From: Branchiostoma floridae
Taxonomy: Eukaryota; Chordata; Leptocardii; Amphioxiformes; Branchiostomatidae
NCBI RefSeq assembly: GCF_000003815.2
Contig: NC_049995.1
Span: 18,944,951-18,971,484, forward strand
Direction of reading: 5' to 3'
Length of the DNA stretch: 26,534 bases
Part shown: in pieces, positions 12,601 to 24,600 of the stretch
How the letters are laid out: each line of letters begins with the position of its first letter
Position numbering within the stretch: the stretch's first letter is position 1
Translations under genes and position numbers: made by a program
The notes under the pieces: generated by a model
Told to the model about the DNA's origin: nothing
Databases searched by the model: none
What the model saw: only the letters and a program-made list of their open reading frames with translations

Positions 12601-15600
12601 ACCAGATGGGACACTTGTGGGAACTGTGGGTCAGCAGCAGGGGATGAAGTGCCCACAGTGCATCACTGTGGATGAGGAAGGAAACATTCTTGTGTCAGAC
12701 TTTGGGAATCACTGTGTCTATGTGTACAAGGAGGACGGACAGTTTCTGTTCCAGTTTGGAGGTTTGGGAAGTGAAGGTCAGCTGAAGGGTCCCCGTGGCA
12801 TCTGTACAGACAGGGCAGGTAACATCATCGTGGCAGACATGGAAAATGGGCGTGTGGAGATGTTTGACAAGACAGGAAAATTCCTCAAACACATCGCTAC
12901 AGGCATAAGTAGCCCATGTGCTGTTACCATGGCACCACAGGGACAGCTGGTAGTGACTGATATGAACAACACCATTTCCGTATTTCACACCTATTAAACC
13001 TGTTTATACTAAGATTCTACATATTATGTAACATTGTGGCATAAGATGAACAGAATTAACTTGACAATTCTATGTAATGTATGATAATAAAAAATGCCAG
13101 ACAACTTGAACAGTTACACTTTCTCTTCAGGTAATTTGAATGAAAGAACAATATCCATTTCTATAACTTTAAAGAAAACAGACTCTCATGACTTCAATGT
13201 AGTTTCAGGTTTATTTACAATCATGTGGTAATACTGGAGTTAATAAAAAGCTGAGGGTTTGATATGGATGAAAGTCTGCTGGTAGCCCCAGATGGTCATT
13301 ATTGATGGTAGTCATAATCAACTATGAACAAAGGTTAAAAAAACATATTTAAAAAAGCAGCGCAGGACTTTGGCCCTAAAATGGCCGCTCCCTTCAGCTT
13401 CTTTAAACAATGTCTTAGACAACTTCCCACTGAAATGTTTTGAAATTCAGTCTGCAATGATAGAGAAATTTCTGTGTTACACAAGGACTGAACTATTCTG
13501 GCTCACAGGAGTTTGTGATATTGAGATTTGCTGTTTTGGAAGGCAGGCCATATTGTGTGATATTGTTGCATTTTGAGAATATATGCCCCCCTAAATAAAC
13601 ACTCAAGCACTATCCCGGATATAAATTAAAGTATACTTCTAGCAATATCGGTATGTTTGGGGTGATTTTTGTTGTCAAGTCATGTTAGTGCAGAACATAG
13701 GGGTGTCGGAACATGGGTTTACAGAACATAGGGGTGTCCAGGATTCTCGCCTGGATTTTTTCACAGCTTAGGGGGTGCCGTGATAGTGAAAAGGATGCAG
13801 CTTAGCGCAGCAAAGCCACGTGGCAAGCAGTGCAGACATAATCCCCTTCGTAGAAGAAGAACTTTATTGCATGACAACTGTAGAGTTTACAATGCGTGGC
13901 AACTTGTACATACAATACATACAGAACAGTTTAACTACATGAGTTGCTAATATCTAAAAAAACTAAGAAACTGATCTGAGCATTGTACAGTAATGGCACC
14001 CCCCCCCCCCCGTGTACACTATTTCACATGCAGTAGATATCTGGCGGTTTCTAGCGAGGACCAATCAGATGGCTGCTAGCAGGTCACTGACCTCAGTCGA
14101 CAATTAGCCAATGGCAGCCCAGTTACGGGCTAATCGCACCCCTTGTAGCGCCCCTAGTTTCATGTAAATGTCCTAAACTCAACCCAAGCACATTTGAGTT
14201 GCTATTTTGAGTTTCTTCCGTATGTCTAGATAGATCAGCTTGAAAATACTCAACTTTGAAAGTTTGATGATCAAAACGCCTCGGGACTGTAGAAATGAAG
14301 TCTTACACTTTCAATGGTGCTACGCTCGCGCTAATGGAGCGGTCGCTACGTGAAGGAACGGATCCCGACGAAGGTGAGATTTGTCGAGTTGACACAACAT
14401 TTCCCAACAAGATCAAGCTCTCCAGGAAGGGCCGCGTACTAAAATGGAGGGAAATCAAATCTAAACTTGTCCTGGATGAGGATTTTATGGCGCATTGTGA
14501 CGCCCCAAATTACAGACAATCAGCGAGAGAAGACATCGAACGCATTTTCCAGGACAGTCACCTAACAGCGCATCCCGAGTCTTTGGTTCACCGGTCATGG
14601 CGGGAGACATAGAAATCGGTAATAACAAGCAAAAAACATATTTGTCAACGATCCTGTAAAAAAATCATGACTAGTCATTATACAAAAATCTTTGCTAAGC
14701 GCCAATAACACCTTTATAATTGTCACTGTCCAAACATAAACTATAAACGTTACATTTTTAAGTTACATCAAGGAGATTAAAAAAACACCTACTTGGTTAC
14801 ATATAGCCCGGCCGAAGACCTTGATACAACGTACTCAGTTTAGAACTGAGTGATTCATGTTGCATATACTACACAAAGTTACACCGCGATATGTTTTGCT
14901 GCATATGCTTCGTCATGTCAAGGAGGTTCTATCTTCGAAAATAAGATCCGTTCTGGTACATATAATACAGTCAGCGTAAATCACGCACCATATAATCGGT
15001 CATTCTGCTTCATTTTGTTTATTTCATTTGTTAATCTTCTTGTAATTATGCAAAAGTAGCTGACAACACACTTGTAACTTTGACAAAGACGTTCACATGT
15101 TTGAAAGGTTGCTTCTATGTGATGCAAAACCACTTCCAGAATTTGAATACGTCCGTCACCTAGCTATGTAAACACGATAATTTATTCATGTTGTAGAAGA
15201 ACCACAAACATCCCAGACAACCACAGTCGGTAACGACGATATTGAGTTTTGGGATAATGTGACATTATCCATCGTTGTTATTTTGTAAAACATAAAATAA
15301 AAACATCACGTAGTTCTACTGTACTTCTAAAAGTCACTGTCACAACTTGAATCTTGTAACCGTAGTAGGTAAAAAGATCTCTGAATCTGATGACCCGTGC
15401 GCAACGGCTGCAGTAAATTGTCAAATATAACGCTATGTACTCAAGTCGTATTGTTTTTTTTTCAGTCCTTCCTTCTATTCTATATTACCGGCATTGAAAG
15501 GGACCAGCTCACAAAATACATGCTGTAAACTAAAGGAACCCCTACAAAGATTTCCTTTGTAATGTATTGACGGTATTTAACAGCCAGTAATCGACGGACA

Positions 15601-18600
15601 ATAGGTGTGAAATATTCCTCCCAGCCCCTCGCGTGCCACCAGTTTAGTGTTAATTAGTTACTCTGCATTTGCACTAGCGGACTTCATGGGCGTTGCCCTC
15701 GCTAGAAATCTACTGAATGGGAATCAGAGCTAGGCCCCCTGCACCCCCCCCCCTGGGAGATTTAAGATTTGTAACCCCCCAAAACCCCAAAAGCATTTTG
15801 AGGACCATGTTTAATTGGATTAAGTAAAGCCAACATTTTTTACCTTTTTGTTACTAAGCAACAGAAAAGCCCGGCCCTATGCAGCATTGGGGCTTGAATC
15901 ACAGTGTATAGAGGACACAAATCGGGTGTACAGCCCCCTTAATGCTTAACTGTGCTAGTGATCAGAACCCTGAGTGTCAGACCATGGGACTGGAACTGTG
16001 AGAGATAATGCCTAAATTGTTGATAAAACTACCTTTCTTCCTCTTGTTCAAAGCTGGACTATAAATAAAACATGTCCAGATCAACTTATTCTAACAGTAT
16101 TTTATTGACTATTGACATACTCCTCTTATCTCAAAAGTAAACAGGCACCTGACCAACACCTGTCTGACTGTTCATTATTATGTTTCACTTAGAGAAAACA
16201 TATTGTTTTTGCTGGTGTTTTATTCTTCCTCTGTCATTCTTGGTGACAGTCCTCAGGGGCGAGTTCTTTTTTTTTTATAGATGCCTCAGTAACGAGCCTA
16301 ATGGTATAGCATTGTGTGCAGGTACTAGCTTGTCAAAGACAAATGATGGGGAGGAAAACATCCTGCATTTTCTTGAAAGTATCGGCTTTCTAGTTAATAA
16401 TATCTGGTAGTTATTTATTACTAGTCTCCTGGTGGTTGAAACCAACTTACACATCAGTATAGGGGGGGTTGTTTATATCACTGGAAATAGTGAAACAGCT
16501 ATTTTATATGCTAATACTTCCTGAGGTCTCATCATTACTAGTACTTGTTAGTGTATTCTGTCTACCAATTGCATCTCTTAGATATCATAAATCTGCTCTA
16601 AACTGGCCTAATTAGAGTCAAGATGTCTTTAAAACAACTTCCCAAGGTTTGTACTGTGTGTACATAGTCATTATGATGGTAATGAAAGATAGTCATTGAT
16701 GCAGTAATGTATGGTCTATTTAGTTTAATTGTTGGTTGAGACACAAACATCAGGATTATACATGAATGTGATGATACCAGAAATGGCCCCTTTTCTACCT
16801 GAACTATTGGACTGGCCCAAAGCAAACATGTACGTCATCTGTACTTTGGCTTGAGGTGGGGCTGCAACTTAAATAAGAGAAAATCATGGCGGCTGCACCG
16901 TCAAGTTTGGGGATGCATTTTAGAGAAGAACTGACTTGCAGCATCTGCCTGGAGCTGTTCACCAGGCCCAAGGTGCTGCCCTGTCAGCACACCTTCTGTC
17001 AGGACTGTCTACAGGACCATGCAGGGAGGGGAGGGGCCTTCCAGTGCCCAAACTGTCGTCAGCAGGTCAGGCTGCCATGTAATGGGGTCGCAGGTTTGCC
17101 AGACAACCACCTGGTTACAAGTCTGTGTGAGAGGCTGCAAAACCAGGCTACACTGTCAGGGGAAACAAGGGAACAACCCCAGTCTGGACACAGGTGCAGT
17201 TTTCACCCCTCTGAGAAGCTAAAACTCTATTGTAAACCATGCCAAGTTCCTCTGTGTGTAGACTGTGTAGAAGAAGGCCATGATGGACATCCGAACATAA
17301 GTCTTGCAAAAGCCACACAGGAAAGAAGATCCTCTGCCCAGGTCTTAATCAGTGAGGGGAGGAGCATTTTAGAAAGTTACAGCAGCTTCATCAGAGGCCT
17401 GAGGGAAAAAGAGAAAACCCTGATTGAACAGAAACAGCAGACAGACAACAGCATAATTCAGACCTACAACCAAATAGTGCAGAAACTCACAGAGAAAAAA
17501 GACCACCTCTTGTCTGAATCACAACAAAATTACAACAAGAACTTGGTGAAAATACAGACTGAAAGGGACAGAGTGTTAGCAGATGTCAATGAACTGTCTG
17601 CTGCCTGTGATCAAGCAGAACAAGAACTGCAGCAGGGATGGGTCGAGATTCTCAGTCAGCAAACCGCTTTGACAGACATTGTAGGAAAGTACAGAGGAAA
17701 AGCAGCACCAACTCCTGTACAAACCCAGCCTGCTGTCTTTCAGCCCACAGACACCACAGTGCCAGTATTGGGACATGTGACGGTCCAGTCTCTCCCATCT
17801 GCACCAATCCCAGCAGAACCTGCACCAATCCCAGCAGAACCTGCACCAATCCCAGCAGTCCCTGCAGCAGGGGGCACAGGTCATCACCATGGTAACCAAA
17901 GGCAAGAGAAGCCTCTGTCTCAGAGGGTGACATTTGGTCAAGAGGGATCAGGAACAGGACAGTTCCAGGGTCCATATGGTGTTGCAGTGTCAGATGAAGG
18001 TGAGATCTTTGTAGCAGACTATTGGAACCAGAGAATCCAAGTTTTCACCCTGCAGGGAACATTTGTGAGACAGTTCCCAACAGTTGTGTCAGGTGAAGAG
18101 AAGATGAAACCATATGATGTGGCCATGGACGGAGAGGGGAACCTGTGGGTGGTGGGGGTGACACGCTCTGATGAATTTGCTGTACTGTATAACAAACAGG
18201 GCAGGGTGCTGAGGATGTTTGGCTTGCAGAAGACAGGGAGGAGCAGAGGAGTTGCCATGGACACCAGGAGGAACAACATCCTCATCACACAAATCACAGG
18301 AGACAGGCCCAACCACCATGGTGAAGTTTTGGTGTTCAGGCCAGACGGGACACTTGTGAGAACTGTGGGTCAGCAGCAGGGGATGGGTTACCCAGGATAC
18401 ATCACTGTGGACGGGGAAGTGAACATTCTTGTGTCAGACTGGGTCAATAGCTGTGTCTATGTGTACAATGAGGACGGACAGTTTCTGTTCCAGTTTGGAG
18501 GTGAGGGAAGTGGTGAAGGTCAGCTGAATGATCCCCGTGGCATCTGTACAGACAGGGCAGGTAACATTATTGTGGCAGACGGGTTAAACAGGCGTGTGGA

Positions 18601-21600
18601 GATGTTTGACAGGACAGGAAAATTCCTCAAACACATCACTACAGGCATGCAGTATCCATGTGCTGTTGCCATGGCACCACAGGGACAGCTGGTAGTGACT
18701 GATGTTAAGAACTATTCAGTCTCCATATTTCACTGCTACTGAACCTGTTTATACCAAGATTCCACAATATAACACTGTGGTGTAAAGTGAACAGAACTAA
18801 CTTCACTTGTAATTGTATACACTTATAATGCATTATGATTAAAAATGTAAGACAACTTGAATTGAAATGCTTTCTTTTAAAGTAATTCAAATATAAGTAC
18901 AGCAATATCCCTTTTCAATGATGAAAAACAAACTCAAACTTCAATGTAAGTACTACTAGGTTTTTACTTCATATGGTAGCACTACTACAGTTCATGAGAA
19001 GTTAAAGGTTTGTTATGGATAAAAGTTCACTGTTGAACCCTGATAGCTATTACTGATGCCAGTGATAATCCATCTAAGATCAAAGGTCAAACAAACCACA
19101 CAAAGCTACTTTTCTCCCAGCAGGACTTTGGTACCAAAATGGCCGCTCCTGTTGGCTTCTTTAAACAATGTCTTGGACAAGTGTGCACAGAAATGTTCAG
19201 AACTAATTCTGTAATGATAGGCTCACAGGAACCAGGAGTTTGTGATAGTTGAGATTTGCTGTTTTGGTAGGCAGACCATATTGTGTACAATGTTTGTTAG
19301 TATTGTTGCATTGTGAGAATAGCCGCCCCCCCCCCCCCCCTCCTCCTTAATGCAACCTCTATCATTCTCTGAATTAATTAAAAAATGTGCCAATATCTGC
19401 TTGTTTGGGGTGATTTTTGTAGTTGTTGAAGATGTTTTTATCTTCTGTCTTGTAGATATGAAAGATTGTTCCAGAATATTCTTAAGTACATGTATTATTT
19501 TCTTTGGTAGCTGCTCATAGGTTTTGTGGTACTGTTGATGACCCCATGAAATGTTGCGATACTTGCCTGGAGCAAAGAGAGAAATTTTGGGAATTTTTGT
19601 GTTCCTCTGAGCAAAGCTCTGTCTGGGACAAAAGAACAGACAAGAGAGTTAAAATTGCGTCTGTAACAGGTGGTTAGGGGCAGTGCCCATCTCCATTTCT
19701 GTAGCCCTTGGGCCACACATTTGTACAGCAGGGGGCTGGTCCGCTGGTAGTGATGTGTGTTTAACTCCCATACTCATCCTCATTAGTGCTGAGTGTTAAG
19801 CAGAGAAACAAGTTTGTAACAAGGATGGTTATACTGATTATACAGGTACAGACTAACAATTCATGGAAACTGTGGATTTCCAACTTTATGAAGATTTACA
19901 CATCGTATCAAGTTTTTAAGGCGGTTTATGTGATGGAGGTTTCTCCCATTTGAAAGCCAAAGCTTGGTACTCATTTTCACCAGAGTCGAGGGAGGAGTTA
20001 GGTGTAATGTGCCTCTCCCAAGGTACAACATTGGTGCCTGCCAGAGATTGGAACCCAAAACCTTTAGGTTCTATTATTTTTGGTTAACAACCCAACTACA
20101 ATACCACCTTGCCATCTTGTTTGACTCAGGCTTTTAGCCAGGCATGCGTCCGCACTTCATTTGGATGTGCTATTCTGAAAATAATAAGAAATTGAAGTGG
20201 CCCTTACACTTGGGAGCAGATCCTCTGACAAGCATGAAATTCTGATTGACCAGGGATGTTACTAGTTTTTTTTGTGGTCAGTCGTCTACTGTGACCTCTT
20301 TGACAGTAATTTTGCCTCTGGAATGCAACAGTTAACTTAAGATTCTGCCAAACTCAAAAATGCCTTCTGCCCCCTACAATGCTCATGCCTGTAGCGCTTG
20401 CTCACTATGAAATATGGACCCCTAATAATAAAATCCTAGCTAAAAGCCTGTCCTGATCTGACTTTTATCATATCCCCATCTCAAGACAAACAGGCACATG
20501 ACCAACACCTGCCTGACTGGTGTGTCTATTGTTGATAATCAATCCTGGGTTAAACCAACTTAAATTGCAGCTGGTAGATTGTTGTAGGGGTTGTGTGTAA
20601 CCCTTGACCCCACAGAATTATTGCTTCCTCTTATCTCAAAGTAAACGGCACACGACCAGCACATGCTTGGCTGTTCGGTCATTCATTAAAAAATTGCTGA
20701 TGGTCAAAACCAACTTACGTCTCAGTCTAGGGAGGTAGTTAATATTGCTGGAAAGTAACTTAAAACAGTCATTTTACCCAAAGTTGCTCGCAAGGTACAA
20801 AATAATATATTATTGTTATTCTCATGTCATTATTGTCTTTGACAGTGATATTTCTTATTATATAAAGATATCAAATCAAGATATTTTGAAAATATAAATG
20901 CTATCATGATGACCAATATTTGATATTTTCTTGCCACTATGATGCCACTTTAATTTGAATTTAGTGCAATATCTATAGCAGACATACAAATAATGGACAG
21001 GTACTATAAGTATCTGAAATGACTCACTTTCTTCCCCAACTATTGGACTGGCCCAAAGCAAACACGTAATCTGTACTTTGGCTTGAGCTAAGGCTGCCAC
21101 ATGAGCAGGAGAACAATCATGGCGGCTGCACCGTCAAGTTTGGGGACACAGTTCAGGGAAGAACTGACCTGCAGCATCTGCCTGGAGCTGTTCACCAGGC
21201 CCAAGATGCTGCCCTGTCAGCACACCTTCTGTCAGGACTGTCTACAGGATCTTGCAAGCAGGAAAGTGCCCTTGCGGTGCCCAAACTGTCGTCAGCAGGT
21301 CAGGCTGCAACTCCAGGGGGTCGCAGGTTTGCCAGACAATATCATGGCAGCAAATATGTGTGAGAGGCTCCAAAACCAGGCTACACTGTCAGGGGAAACA
21401 AGGAAACAACCCCAGTCTGGAAACAGGTGCAGCTTTCACCCCTCTGAGAAGCTAAAACTTTACTGTAAACCTTGCCAAGTGCCTCTGTGTGTGGACTGTG
21501 TAGAAGAAGGCCATGATGGACATCCTAACATAAGCCTTGCAAAAGCCACACAACAAAGGAGGTCCACAGTCCAGGCCTTGATCAGTGAGGGGAGGAACAT

Positions 21601-24600
21601 CTTAGAAAGTTACTTCAGCTTCATCAGAGGTCTGAGGGAAACAGAGAAAACCCTGAATGAACAGAAACAGCAGACAGACAATGCTATCACTGAGGCCTAC
21701 AAGGCACTCTTGGCTAAAGTGGAACAAAATCACAGCGAGAACTTGGAGAAAATACAGACGGAAAGGGACAGAGTGTTGTCAGATGTCAATGAACTATCTG
21801 CTGCCTGTGATCGAGCAGAACAAGAACTGCAGCTGGGATGGGTCGAGATTCTCAGTCAGCAAACTGCTTTGACAGAGGTGGTAGGAAAGTACAGAGGAAA
21901 AGCAGCACCAACTCCTGTACAAACCCAGCCTGCTGTCTTCCAGCCCACAGACATTCCAGTGCCAGTATTGGGACATGTGACGGTCCAGTCTCTCCCATCT
22001 GCACCAACCCCAGCAGTACCTGCACCAATCCCAGCAGCACCTGCAACAAGGGGCAGAGGTCATCACCATGGTAACCAAAGACAAAGAGAGAATCATTCTC
22101 AGACGGTGACATTTGGTGGAGAGGGATCAGAAACAGGACAGTTTGACAGACCATATGGTGTTACAGTGTCAGATGAAGGGGAGATCTTTGTAGCAGATAC
22201 TAGGAACCAGAGAATCCAAGTCTTCACCCTGCAGGGAACATTTGTGAGACAGTTCCCGACAGTCGTGGCAGGTGGACAGAGGATGGACCCATCGGATGTG
22301 GCCATGGATGGGGAGGGGAACCTGTGGGTGGTGGGGGAGGCAGAGTCTGCAGACTTTGCTGTGCAGTACAACAAACAGGGCAGGGTGCTGAGGAAGTTTG
22401 ACCTACAGGAGTCAGAGTGGTACAGAGGAGTTGCTGTGGATACCAGGAGGAACCACATCCTCATCATACAAACCACGGGACACTGGGTCAACCTGCATGG
22501 TGAAGTTTTGGTGTTCAGGCCATTTGGGACACTTGTGAGAACTGTGGGTCAGCAGCAGGGGATGAAGCACCCACAGTACATCACTGTGGATGGGGAAGGG
22601 AACATTCTTGTGTCAGACTTGCGCAATAACTGTGTCCATGTGTACAACGAAAACAGACAGTTTCTGTTCCAGTTTGGAGGTGAGGGAAGTGGTGAAGGTC
22701 AACTGAAGCATCCCCGTGGCATCTGTACAGACAGGGCAGGTAACATCATCGTGGCAGACTATGGAAACAGGCGTGTGGAGATGTTTGACAAGACAGGAAA
22801 ATTCCTCAAACACATCACTACAGACATGAAGGAGCCATGGGCCGTTGCCATGGCACCACAGGGACAGCTGGTAGTGACTGATGCAGAGAAAAACACCGTC
22901 TCCATATTTCAAACCTACTGAACCTGTTCATACCTTCAGGTTCTCATGAACTGTAACTGTATAGTAGTACTGCAAGATGATGACTCGACACAACTATATT
23001 AACATTGCAGCCATGTTCATTATTGAATAGGGTATACACATGTACATATGTAGGATTGCCAAGTTGATTCTGTTCACTTTATGCCACAATGTTACTATGA
23101 TGAAAGAGTCTGCTACTTAAAGCCCCTGGTGATCATTATTGATTATAGATGCCAGTCAGAGATTATGTACTACATGTATTCTACTAGTACCAAAGGTCAA
23201 TGCACATAAATGCTCCAATAGTCTCATCCAAAGACTTTGGTCCCAAATGGCCGCTTCCATCGACTTATGTAAACAATACTTTTGACAGGTATGCACAAAA
23301 GTTCAGAATGAAGATTGTAAAATATGACAAAAAAAGGAAATTATGTGTTTCATAAATGCAAGAACTGAACTATTCTAGCTTGCAAGAGTCATGAGTTTGT
23401 GATTTGATATTTTGAGAGGCTGACCATTTATGTACATCCACTAGAATAATCAATTAGATTTTGATTGTAAGAAAATAGAGTCATTATCTTAAAGTACATT
23501 ATTAAGTAATAAAGCAAGACATAAACACCGACATTTTTGTATTGGGTATTGATTTTTGGCTGTTAATGTTTGTCTTCCAAGAAAAAATTAGATATTTGGT
23601 GCCACAAAGTTAACACATAAGAAATCTTTGGTTAACAACACATGCCTCTCCAGATAACATCCTTGTAGACCCAATTCACATCAAGGGGCGATGTAGGCAA
23701 ATATAACCATGAAATAACATGAACATTCAAAGTAATTCCCCTTCCCTGAAGGATGTGCAGTACCTGGCCTCACTGCTAGGAGGTGCTTGGAAGTTAGCTC
23801 TTCCATTTTGCACTCAGTCCAGTCTTTGTGGGATGATTGTTGCAGTAATTATTTGGCAGTGTACAGTCTAGATTACTTCCAGTTTGTTGATACTAGCTAA
23901 GTAAGACCTGGCGCATCCCCGTCTTGTAATTAGCCTCGAAAGGGTATACCACTCCGTAAGGGGCAGTATAACCCCGTCGTGTGTAAACATGTGCGAACAT
24001 GTGTGATCACGTCGACCGAACGAACGAACGAGCTAAGTAATAAGTTAGTATTAAGTTAATGATAAATTAATATTAACCTTTTCCAGCTGGATGTCTGGCT
24101 AGACATCAGCATGAACAACGTGCGCCTCCCGGCCCTGTCCATCCCGTAACCTGACTTCCATGGTTACCTGAGTAAGCTGGCTAGTTAATGAGTTAGTGAT
24201 AAGTTAATGATGAGTTGATATTAACCCGTTACAGCTGGATGTATGGCTGGACATCAGCATGAACAACGTGCGCCTGCCCGCCCTGTCCATCCCCGAGCCT
24301 GATTTCCACGGTTACCTGAGTAAGCTGGGTTACGTGCACAAGGTGTGGCGGAGGCGCTACTGTGTGCTGAAGGACGGATGTCTCTACTACTACACAGACT
24401 ACAACAGTAAACGGGCCATTGGTAAGTTGTAACTACTACACAGACTACAACAGTAAACGGGCCATCGGTAAGTTATAACTACTACACAGACTACAACAGC
24501 AAACGGGCCATCGGTAAGTTGTAACTGCTACACAGACTACAACAGCAAACGGGCCATTGGTAAGTTGTAACTACTACACAGACTACAACTCTAAACGGGC

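Noticed and set aside
16180-16410. 76-aa frame upstream of G4
   Set aside because: The homologous stretch upstream of G2 does not keep the frame, and the sequence is part of a repeated segment.
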